A DNA stretch of 64,000 nucleotides from Deuterostichococcus epilithicus (lineage: Eukaryota; Chlorophyta; Trebouxiophyceae; Prasiolales; Stichococcaceae). The first letter of the stretch is position 1. Each line of letters begins with the position of its first letter. The translations under genes and the position numbers were made by a program. The stretch covers positions 1,042,501 to 1,106,500 of the forward strand of contig JAVTLE010000005.1 in NCBI GenBank assembly GCA_033439295.1, written 5' to 3'. Below are positions 11,101 to 21,247 of this stretch, piece after piece. The notes under the pieces are model-generated. The model had not been told where the DNA came from and did no database searches. It saw only the letters and a program-made list of their open reading frames with translations.

Positions 11101-14100
11101 CGCGAACAGGCCGGGCGACAGCGACTGGATGTAGGCGGCCAGCAGCGGCGGGTCGTTTCGGCCGACCAGGACGCCCAAAATGTACTGCGCTTGCGCCAGC
11201 TCCCCTAGAGGCAGCGGCGCCTGCACAGGCAGGTCCACACAACTGATGGACTGGCAGGTCCGCACACAACTGATTGACTAGCATGTCCGTACACAACTGA
11301 TGAACTGGCAGGTCCGCACAACTGATGGACTGCCTGAACCTGACAGCTTGCCTAAATGATGGGGCCCAGGCGCACTGATGCATCCTGCTGCGTCAGGACT
11401 GTGCACTGGCATTCTGCCTTCTTGAGTGCCGGCTTGGAGCTGATGTCCCCCGCCCTCGCCCACAGGCTAACGAGGAGCCGTGAAGCCGTGCATGCGCTTC
11501 CCTCCACCACAAACACCTTCAGTTTTGGCGCTGCTGACCAGCTGTTCTGACGATGAGGAACGCCCTGTCCTGGGGGGCATTGTGCGGGGACGGTGGGTGC
11601 TGCAAGGGTACCTGGCCAGGCGGCGACGGCTGCTGCACCCACTCCTGTTTGGCCTGCGCCTGCGGGCCCAGTTGGACCTGCGGCTGCCGCGGCTGTGGGC
11701 CGGGCGCATGGCCATTGGTGGCGGGTGGCTCCAGCTTGGGGCGCTTTGCTGCGCCCTGCGCCTCGCCTCCCGGCCGCCGCTGCTGCGCGTCGCTGGACCT
11801 GCACAGCATAAGGGTGCTGATGGTGATGCGTTGCGACTTTGCATCGCTTCTGTGATGCATCGAGGCTGCCAGTGCTGGACGAGATGAGGTGCAGTGGCCG
11901 TTCACGATCAGTGTGTGTGCGAGGCCACATGGCTGCGGTGACTGTTGCCGCATCCCATGATGATCTGCACGAAAGGTCCTGTACGCCCAAGGTTGCCCTG
12001 AGGGAGGCGGACATGGGCATTGCACCTGCTGAGGTGCACGGCAGATACCTCGAAAACATCTCAGGGCGCACCTCTGCAGCCGCTCGGCCGCCGCAGCGGC
12101 GCTGGAGTCGCCCGCGGCGGCAAGAGCCGCGAGTGCCGCCGCCAGCTTGGGGCACCAGGGGCCTGCCTGCGGCGCCTCCACCCGCGCAACACCGGCGAGT
12201 GCCTCTGACACTGCCCGCATCGTGCTCGCTGCCGCCACGCTGGCCTCCTGCAAGTGTGCAAGGTGTGCTCGGTTCATGGCCTGGCGCCGTGGTGCAGCGG
12301 TGGATCCGGCACGGTGGTTCTGACAAGGTTGACTGCTGCCTCTGCCGCGTGCATCTGGCTCAATACATGCGACATCGCTCCGCCCCGCTTCGTTTCACAC
12401 TGCTGAGCTGTGGCGAGGGCTTGCGAGGGTTTGGTGACGGCTGTCAGCGGAAGTGGCACGCAATGACCAGAGTTTGCAACCGCTGCATACACTTTTTTCC
12501 CCAGGTTGCATAGCTGGCTCACCTGAGCGGCGGCGGCCTTGGCCAGGGCCAGCAGCGGCGGCAGCAGGCGGCCCAGAAAGCGCGGCCGCCGCGCCGCCAG
12601 GCCGCCCGCGACCTTCACCGCCACGATGCGCAGCGGGCCCGACAGGGCATCCACGCCCGGCGCCCGCAGCAGCGCCGCCAGCGCCGCCGTGCCGGCCTCG
12701 GCGTCCGNGACAAGCTGCGCCGGNCGCAGCAGCGCGTGGCTCGCCGGCAGCGGCCCGGGCGGGCCTGCGGGACAGGGTGGGACTCGATTTGCCAGCCCAC
12801 AGCCGGCGCCACGGATGTGCCGGCGGCCGGCAGCAGGCCATGGGCGTACTGGCTCTGCAGCCTGCTCCCCAGCGTGTTGGCGACCGCAAGCCGCAGGCGA
12901 ACCTTTCATGCTGAGGTGAACACCGCCTGGCATGAACAACCCCAGGGGTGGCCCCCGGCACTCCCTGCAGCGCCCACTGCTGAGGGCCAGTCCCACTTCA
13001 ACCATTCATGCGCGCCGCACCTGCGAGCGAGGCGGCGCCCGGCGGCGGCGGCGGCTTGGCGTCCGCCGTGTACAGCAGCACCGACTGCTCCGCAAACTTG
13101 GCCGCCTGCAGCCGCACGGAGTCCGGTGTGCCGCCGCCGCCGNCCAGCAGGCCCATCACCGCGGCCCGCAGCCCCGCGGCGGCGTCCCACAGGCCGACCC
13201 ACTGCGGCGCCGGCTGCGGCCCCTGGCCCTGCAGCATTGCGGTGTGGCGGGGCTGTGGCAGGTGTCCAGCGACACTTGCGTGCTTCCGACCAGCAGTGCA
13301 TGGAGTGGCGGTGCGTTGGATTAGAGGTGGACATCATCATGCGGAGCTTGTTGCATTCTCCTCAGGCGAGGCATGCCATAGCTGGTTGCAGATGCGCAGC
13401 GGCATGGCAATGCCGCAGCTGTCGCTGATCCGGCAGGTGCATGACTCAGCATCTTGACAGCTCACGGATCCTTGCCTGGTGCGCAATGATGGCGAAGATA
13501 ATGCGAAAAACTGCCAGCGCAGCGACCACGGACGCTTTCGCAACTGCTGCTGCAGTGTCAGAAACCAGAGCCGCCAGGCAGGTCGCTGCGGGCTGCAGCA
13601 CAGCCGGGCGCGGCGCAGCGGCTGCGGCATCGGACAGCAGCTCTGCCAAGTATTTGCGAACCGCGGCTGCCGGCTCCGGCTGCAGCTGCACGAGCTCCGG
13701 CAGAAACTCCTGCAAGATGTGAGGTACCATTGTTGGAATACGCAGACTGAAGCCTGATGCACCCGGCAGCTGGGCCGCTGTTGGGCAGACTGCGGAGGCA
13801 CAAATGCAGATCCTGCAATGAGTTCGTTCAGGTGGCACCTAAGGATTGCGACACTGTACCTGCAGGAGGCTGGGGTCCTTCTTGACGATGATCTCCCGCA
13901 GGCTCCTGAGAAAGGCCACCTGCGCTGCCGAACAGCTTGTGTGGGACACTGCTGGTGATGAGCTGTGCAGGGCCGTCCAGAATACGTATGTGAAGGAAGG
14001 CGGGGTTGCGAGAAAGTTATTTGTTCGCAAGCGCTGCTGGCACAATGCGGGTCTGGAGGGAGTCAGTCCGATCTCCTGAGAGCTCATGATGATGGCCGGA

Positions 14101-14218
14101 CGTATCATGCAGAACGAAAAACGTGCAATGACATCTCCATCACCTTCTGATTTGCATCTGCAGCGAGCTTCGCGTCGTTCAGCAGCTGCACCGCCTGCTC
14201 GCGTGCGCTGGTGCTCAT
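5184..14218 (-). CDS. SYMPK: Symplekin/Pta1, scaffold of the mRNA 3'-end processing complex
   Basis: Twenty-one exons on the minus strand: 14144-14218, 13860-13919, 13476-13709, 13021-13228, 12523-12764, 12072-12247, 11612-11798, 10993-11220, 10322-10551, about 10040-10255, 9516-9907, 9058-9231, 8723-8840, 8232-8501, 7744-7906, 7352-7504, 6870-6996, 6506-6653, 6233-6301, 5834-5983, 5184-5276. The product is about 1237 residues, close to plant symplekins. The N-terminal HEAT region has the EFLPELVQL and AAKFAEQSVLLYT pattern. The middle is disordered (PKLEPP, Pro/Gln-rich). The C-terminal symplekin domain matches the plant family almost residue by residue, for example ALCTKRHSLL, APLPPLFMRFVMQ and WPKLKPFVLELLSALVGKQ. 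Symplekin bridges CPSF and CstF in cleavage and polyadenylation. Intron 3 starts with GC. The exon 9/10 junction does not keep phase with the best-looking sites, so that edge is uncertain. Three ambiguous bases (12707, 12724, 13143) fall in exons. Confidence 0.9.
11229..11331. repeat. Four-copy tandem repeat in a symplekin intron
   Basis: A unit of about 24-27 bases (core CAACTGATGGACTGGCAGGT) is repeated four times with small changes. The array sits just upstream, in transcript sense, of symplekin exon 8. On the transcribed strand each copy carries a CCTGCCAG, which resembles a splice acceptor. Confidence 0.8.
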
Positions 14219-14744
14219 CTGAACGGTCCCGCGGCGGCCGAAACGGCCGCCAAAGACGCGCTACATGCACATGCTGCCTTCCGTATCCTGTCGGCGCCGA
14301 GTCCTGCTGAAACTGTCCTCAATTCCGATTAATTTCCTGTTTTTGGCTGCAAGTGGGATTTTGGACGGATGCAGGAAGGTGCTTTGTGGCGCACTTAGCC
14401 CCCCTGGCTGTCACATATTTGATTTTGCTTGAATGTCCGACAGTCCGAATTTTTGCTGATGTGCAAATATTAAGAATATACTAACCATAGATAGCAAGAG
14501 ATTTTGCTGAAAGTGCAAAATCTCTTCTCAGTGGACCCGTGTGTGCCCGTATGCTGGTGTTTCCTTTCGCCAGCATTGGCACTCGAAGTATTAGGTAGTG
14601 TCTGGGTATCACGGCCTCCAGATGATGCCAGGGTATCGCGGCCTCCAGCTGATGCCATGGTCGACCCCAAAGACACTCATACTTCCCAGCGCAAGCGGCC
14701 CAACCGAATGACTGAGCGCCGCCGCCGTGCAGGGCTTTAAATTA
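14219..14744. other. AT-rich intergenic region between symplekin and the hydrolase
   Basis: This is one of the most AT-rich stretches in the window (about 14320-14510), directly upstream of the symplekin start codon, so it probably contains the symplekin promoter. No gene is visible. It also holds a short tandem duplication, listed separately. Confidence 0.55.
14604..14657. repeat. 27-base tandem duplication
   Basis: Two adjacent 27-base copies (core GGGTATCACGGCCTCCAGAT, positions 14604-14630 and 14631-14657) differ at two bases. They lie in the intergenic region downstream of the alpha/beta hydrolase. Confidence 0.85.
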
Positions 14745-16709
14745 TTAAAGCTTTGCCCGCAAGCAATCGTGTCTACTGTGGGACGAGGCTGCGTCTCCCA
14801 GGAAAAACCTCAAAATGTCCTCTGCCACAAGGCGCGGTTGCTCCAGCGGCCCAAAATGGTGTAGCGCCGCAAACCTGCACAAAGAGTCGATCTATTTTAT
14901 CAGATTTTGCAGGAGACGAACCTCCAGGAGATGAACCTGCAGGAGATGCGCAAAAGGTAGACGGTGGCGGAAGCACCGCAACTCTGCTGCCTGCTGCATA
15001 CAACACGGGCCTCATCGTTGAGGTTGTACGACCCATGAGAATTGAGCATCCGGGATGCGATGTAGCCGGCCCACACCTGCTCAAGCGGCCCTTTGGCAGG
15101 CGCGCTGCCGCTGCAGGAGCCGCCTCGTGAAGGAAGTCCGTCGGCTGCCCGCCGCCTCCGCACGCCACGGTCACGGCGCACTCGATGCATGGCGATTGCT
15201 CAAAGGCCTCTGTCATCAAAGGCTCCACCAGGATGTACATCCACGCCTCGGTGGTGGGTGCCTCGCATGCCAGCGTCACCCCGCCCTCTGCGCTCCAGCA
15301 GCCAGCGGGTCGGAGGGGGCCGAAGCGGCCGCAGGGATCAGCAGGTGGCTTTGGACACGCATTTTCCTCCAACCAGGAAGCTGGGTCCCAAATGTGCTGG
15401 TGTCGCACATCTGTTGCGGCAGCCAGTCCATCGGCAGGTGCAGATGCGCCGCACATCCAGCTTCACAGGCGTTTCGCAGGCATGCGCGGGGCCCAGCGGG
15501 CGCAGCCCATCAAAGCTTGCAGACCTTCAGCGCACGAGTTTCCACACCTGGCAGGTCTCGCAGCCCATGCTCAGCGTACAGCTGCAGCGCCTCGGCGTCA
15601 AAGCTGCTGAAGGGCGGCTTCGTGGCCCAGGAGGCCACGGCGGCCGCCTTACTGGCAAAGTGCGTGCGCCGCCGCAGCGCCATGACGGACAGCAGTTCCG
15701 GCACCTTTTGCGGCTCCGGGCGCCTTGGCTCAGGAGACACACATTTCAAGGGTGGCGCGGACGACCTTGCTGACCACTTGCTTGGGCAAGCGGCCTTCCT
15801 GGCATCGCCAGGGAATTACAACGGCCCTCAAAGCCGGTGCTCACCCTGGACAGATCCACTGCAACCAGTAGTGAGAGTAGGTGCGGGAACTCACTGTGGG
15901 TCGACGTTGGGCTCGAAGACGTACATGGCGGCAAAGGTGCCGGGCCGTCGGGCTTCCGCCACCAGGGACAGCATGCCGCCCAGACTATGGCCGAAGAGGA
16001 GCACTATGGCAACAAAACACAGCCATGATCTTGCACCCAACATGCCATCCAGAATTCACACGCAGAAAACCGAAGGTCCAGTCGTTCAGGCTCGGCTGTC
16101 GTTCTCGGACTGTCAGAGACCCTGGCAGGCGGCGGTCCATTGCAGGGCTCGACTCTGATATGACAGTCAGCATGCAGCAGCAGGCCTACCTTCGCCTCGC
16201 TCGCATTGCAGGAAGCAAACAGCCGCATAGATGTCCTCCACGAGACAATCGGTCTGCTGCCGCAGCGCTGCGGGCGGCAGCCGAGCAGCATTCAGGCCCA
16301 GGCCCGCCCCCGCCACCTGCGGAGCAACAGCGATGGTGTCTGAGGAGGTGTTCGAGCGAGATGCTGCCCAGCTGACGACCTCGCAGAGGCGTCCTGTGGA
16401 GGCGACACCACCAGCAACGGTCTAGCCCTCGAATGTTGTGCCATTTGCAGGAACATCAGGAGATTCAGCATGAATGCAAATGCGCCGCCGCACCGGGTGC
16501 AGCGCGGCGTGCGCGGAATCTCCGTGGCCACGGATGTCCAGAGCGTAGCAGTGGAACTGCTCGTGCAGGGCCCGCGCAAGTGGCAGGTACGCCCGCCCGC
16601 AAAACCCGTTGGCATGCAGAATGAGCAGTGTCCTGGGGCCGACGCCGCCGAGGTCGTGCAGCGCAAGTTTAACGTCATTGCTGGCTGTCATGAAGTGCAT
16701 CACGCCCAT
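14745..16709 (-). CDS. Alpha/beta-hydrolase family protein
   Basis: Six exons on the minus strand: 16494-16709, 16190-16316, 15895-16003, 15548-15723, 15077-15287, 14745-14874. They give 322 residues in one frame. Hydrolase landmarks are in order: the HANGF oxyanion-hole segment (about 31-35), DIRGHGDS (about 59-66), the nucleophile elbow GHSLGG with Ser about 121, and the catalytic His in HHFGPLE (about 286). The stretch LAEEARRPGTF-like to ALRRRTHF and the closing HFGPLE-P motif resemble a group of small plant and bacterial hydrolases of unknown substrate. Exon 2 could start 60 bases later (16256), removing a low-complexity insert; both choices keep the frame. An ATG a few codons inside could also be used. 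No targeting peptide is evident, so a soluble enzyme is likely. Confidence 0.82.
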
Positions 16710-17170
16710 CACGCTGCAGGACGTGTTACGTCTTTCTCCTCACAGCACGGTTGCAGTCACGAGGTGGCCCAAACAGCTGCTCCGACTGCACCAGCGTCTG
16801 CACTGCCAAATGTGTGCTTCCGTGAGGCTCCGAGAGACCACTGCCGTGAAGTTTCAGTGCTGTGTCGCAGCACGTAAGGAGCTGAGAATCGCGACAAGAG
16901 AATGTTACTATCTCGTATGGCCAGATTCGTTGCAAAGCCAGATCAGATCGGTGGCGACCCTGTTCACGAGCCTTGCAATGCTGGCGACTGATCCAGCCTG
17001 CCGGCGCAAAAAATCAAGCTGACCTCAATACTCAAATAGACTTCACACTGAATATGGCAGGTTGATGGCGCGCATCACTAAACATGCTGACATCAGCACT
17101 TTTGCAGTGGTTAGAGTAAATGATGACGACCATCGTCGTTCAATAGCACGACTTGCGTTGCTTCAGGTGT
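16710..17170. other. Intergenic, no gene seen
   Basis: This separates the 5' end of the hydrolase from the 3' end of the mTERF gene, both on the minus strand. I see no coding frame. The hydrolase promoter should be here. Confidence 0.5.
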
Positions 17171-20100
17171 TCAGACGATTGCAAAGCGGCCCTCGGCGCC
17201 GACCGCCTGCCTCGGCCGCACCACGCTCCGCACATTTGCTGGCCGCCAGCCGAAGTGCAGCCCCTGCGTCCGCTCCCACTGGGCCTTGAAGACCACGTAA
17301 TCCTCCACGAGCACCTGTCCACGCAGCGCACGTCTGCAAAGCTCAGGCTGCAGTTTCGCCATCCATCCCCGACAACCTACACGCAAGACGCAGCCAATCA
17401 CCTGCCATGCAGGTACAGAGCTCAGGGCCTTGATGTCGCCGGCACCGCTGAAGCAGTTGCAGGCAGAGCCCTGAGGCGCCGGCACGATGCTGGCAAGTCA
17501 GCAACATCGGATATGCTCACGCTGCAGACTGTCTCAGCGAACTCGTAGTCGCTGCGGCTGAACAGCGTCGCCAGGCTGCGCCGCAGCATCAGCGCCTCCA
17601 TGCCGCGGGCGCGCATGAAGGCCAGGCGTGGCCCCACGCAGGACGCCAGGCTGTGCTTGAAGAAGTTCGGGTACCTGCGAAGTGGCAGCCGGCAGTCCAG
17701 CCTCATTCGAGGCGGACATGCGCTGTGCCGGCCTCCTGAAAATCGGCAGCTTCATCGGGGCATTCACAGGTGCAGCTGGCACAGACAGCTGCACGAATAC
17801 AAGTGTTGCCTGCCGCATCGTCGACACAGGCAGTTCTGCCCGTGCTGTGCCAGATCGCACCCCCGTGCCAGCCGTGTCGATGAGCCAAGATAGTGGTGTG
17901 CCGACGACGACACAGCCACGTGTGGGTGGGAGGGCACCAGAGTGCACCTGGCGACCTCCTGGACGACGGCCGCCGCCGGCTTGCCGCGGTGCTGCAGCAG
18001 GAATCGCAGCTTGGCCTCAATGTCGCATGCGTCCCGCAGCAGCAGCGCCGGGTCCGCCGCCAGCATCTCCGCCAGGTCCTCGCTCTGCAGCAGTCGTCAC
18101 CTTTTGGTTGGCTGATGACCAGACATGCGCCACATTCTGCCAGCGATGGCAACTTGTGCTTTCTGCTGCGGCGTAGCGCAGGAGGGTGTCGAGACCACAC
18201 TTGGGGAGGGTGCATCCGTGCATAAGGTGACAAAAGTTCACCGCTGAGCGGGCTGGTTCACACGGCTACAGCCTGCCGTGCTCCAGTATGCTGCAGGGAC
18301 AAACCCTCGTTGTGCGCTCGGGCTCTGCCCCACTATTACCAAAGTGCGGTACTGGAGCCGCAAGTACCGCCCACCTCGAAGCCATGGACAGCCAGCAGCG
18401 CCAGCACCGGTAGCGTCGCGGCGCGCTCCTCGGCCAGTAGCCAAGGTGCGGCAGACAGGATGTGAGCCGCCGCTTCGGCGTGGAGCCCGTGCGCGCGCCA
18501 GGCGGCCAGCAGCGCCGCATGTGCCGCAGCCAGGTCGACTGCGAGCAGCTCCGGGTGGCGCGGCAGCAGCCGCACGGCCTGGCCCGGCAATCCCAGGATG
18601 TCCGTCAACACGCTGCAAGCCGAAGCACGCATGCAGGTCATGTGCAGGGCACACGTAGCGGTTGCCTGGACGTGTTGCAGCCTGCTGTCTGCCAGCCTCA
18701 CCCTGAAGCTGGCCCGAGAGCGATGCTGTCATGCTGAGCGGCAGCCGTTCAAAAGTCAAGGCGGCGAGGCAGCTTCCACACACAGTCAGCGGCAGACGTC
18801 TGGGGCCGGAGCAGGTTGATGAGCTTGCCTGCCAGTGTTCAAGATATCGTCAGGGCTGCGGTCGAATATTGCTGGGCACTTGTACAGCACTGCGGGGATC
18901 CGCTTCCGGGGCACGCCCATCCGTTGCACCGCCGCCGCGATTTCAGGCACCTGCTGCAGTGTAGTGCCAACCTGCCGCCGCGATGACATCTTGGATTAGG
19001 CGCCATAGCAGATTGCTGGGCGTCAATGCGAGCAGCACTGGAACAGCTGTGGAGAGCGCATCGCTTCTTTTCAAGTCAGCAGCATTCATGTTGTGTCAGT
19101 GCGCGCATGGACAACTCACTAGCAAGGCCGGATGGCGCTTGACCATGCGCATGATCTGGCTGACGGTTAAGCCCAGCTGCTGCAGGAACTCGACCTGCGC
19201 GCGTAGCAAAAGCTTTCATTGCAAACAGTTTCGAGTGAAGAGTCTGCCCTGTAGGACGACCCCAGGGCGACTCCCAATGAAGTAAGGTCCCGTCTGTGCG
19301 TGTGCGCCTCCTGCCAGAAGTATCCACCGTCAAGGAGGAGGAAACATCCATGCTTTCATGAGGGATGCGCCTGCAGAACCAGAGACACCAGTCGTCCGAG
19401 GGTATGCGAGCCATTCTCGACAGAGAAGCATGCACCCCGCGCACACCTTGGGTAGCCAGTCCTTCTCTGGCTGGGCGCGCAGCGCTGCAGGGTGGGCCCG
19501 CAGCACCAACGCCAGGCCCGCGACCGGCACGCCCGCTGCCGCAAGCCAGCTGCACACCCTCTGCACCTGTGCCGCACTGACTGGCGGGGATGTCGCAGAC
19601 GCCAATACATTGCTACCGTCTAGAGGAGGCTGTTGGGAAGCCATCTGCAGCAGGTGCCGTGCCTCCGGCGGTGGTATGCCCAGTGTGCCGAGGAGCTCCG
19701 ACGCCGCCTCAGGCTGCTCCTGATCCTGCTCTGCGGCTGCGGCACACCAGTCAGCGGGCGGGGCGAAGCGCGCCGCCAGCAGAGACTCTAGGGACAAATG
19801 GCGGCGCGGCGGCTGCGGCAGCAGCTCAGCATCCGCCCTTGCCGGTCCGGCCTCAACCGGCGTCAAAGCAGGCGGGCCTGCCTCGTCATCACTGGAGCTC
19901 GACGAGTAGCTGGACGAGTTACCGCGTCTCCTCCGCTTCGCCTTGCGCTGGGCGGCAGACTGCGCACGCCGCCGGCGCTGAGCGGGCTGCGCCCCGCCGT
20001 TGGCAGCAGGCAGCGCATTGGACTGCGGCCGCTGTCGCAAGCCTGCCGGCGGCGCACTGTCCACCGCCTCCGACTCTGCACCGCTCGCCGCCCGTTGAGG

Positions 20101-20571
20101 CCTGCCTGCCTGCTGATCACGCCTCGGCGCTGGGAGCTGGACGCTGTCTCTGCCGTTCCCTCCCTGCGGTTGCGCAGCCGCCGCGGCCCGCCCCGTGTCG
20201 AGACGCTGGCGGCTGCGCCGCCCCTTGCCGCCCCTGGCTTGCGGCGTCTCGACCATCTGCAACGTGTCGGCCAGCGTCGACTTCTTCCGCTGCCCTTTGG
20301 GCGCTTGCGGCTGCCCTGGCGGCGGCTGCTGACTGGTGCCCTGCTGCTGGCCACGCGTCCCTCGCTGCTGTTGCTCTGGATGCTGCTCCTGCTGTTGCTG
20401 ACCTTGCGCTGTGTCACTCGGCTGTTCGGGCTTGCGCTTGTGCCGCGGAATAGGGGCCCTTGACCGCCGTGGCTGTTGCTCGGCAATACGCGCCGGCGAT
20501 GTCTGCGGGCTGACGCTGGCACGTACCCTCAACAGTGCAGCCGCAGGTGGTGGCACGGTCCTGCAATGCAT
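17171..20571 (-). CDS. mTERF-family organelle transcription/translation factor with long disordered N-terminus
   Basis: Seven exons on the minus strand: 19447-20571, 19120-19194, 18829-18971, 18375-18612, 17948-18084, 17521-17674, 17171-17347, in phase to 682 residues. The chosen ATG opens a basic, acidic-residue-poor presequence; the frame is open further upstream to an ATG at 20829. Residues about 1-290 are low complexity (Gln, Arg, Pro, a Ser run). The rest is a series of mTERF helical repeats: AALRAQPEKDWLPK, VEFLQQLGLTVSQIMRM, VPEIAAAVQRMGVPRKRI, KCPAIF, RHPELL, ADPALLL, YPNFFKHSL. mTERF proteins bind nucleic acid in plastids or mitochondria and affect transcription, splicing or ribosome assembly. 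The intron after exon 3 starts with GC. Exon 2/3 edges are the least certain. The gene is divergent from the M16 protease. Confidence 0.82.
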
Positions 20572-21023
20572 GAGAGGCTTCGGTTGTGCAGTGCTGTCGA
20601 ATATGGTGTCGTGTGCAAGGATATTCCATAGCTGCATGCGGATGTCGCGCAGCTGCGCCATACCTGCATCTGGCCTGCAGACTAGGACTGCCGCGCAGTC
20701 CACCGAACCGCCAGAACATTGTGTTGAGCAGCGAAAAGTATTGTGTTGTGTATGCAAATCTGCCCGGCTTCCACACATTTGCGTCACAGCGTCAGTGCAG
20801 ACTCCAAACCACGTGACCGAGTTCGCCATGCTGTCGTCGACAGCACTAGCGAGCGCGAACTCACTTCTGTCCCAAAAAGATACGCAAAATCCCTGTCACT
20901 CCGGCATACGTGCGCAGGAAGCGGTGCATTTCTAGTTTTTCGTCGACGTACAATTGCACTGACTTCATCGTGGATATTGCATGCTTGCAATTCGACCAGC
21001 AAATTGATCTGTACGCAGTCAAG
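20572..21023. promoter_or_regulatory. Shared 5' region of the mTERF and M16 protease genes
   Basis: The two genes start in opposite directions about 450 bases apart, so this stretch must carry both promoters if the start codons are right. It is less GC-rich than the flanking exons. No specific element is claimed. Confidence 0.45.
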
Positions 21024-21197
21024 ATGATTTGCGGGGTGTCTGAGAGTCACGTGACGTGCGCGTGCCTGCATGCGAGACACAGATCATCAGCATGGCGAGC
21101 GGCAGCGGCGAGGAGACACCCTGATGATGGCAGTGCCGGGCGTTGTCGCAGAGCCTGCAGCGTCAGAGCTGACGGTATTGCACATCCTGGCATCGAT

Positions 21198-21247
<50 letters not shown>

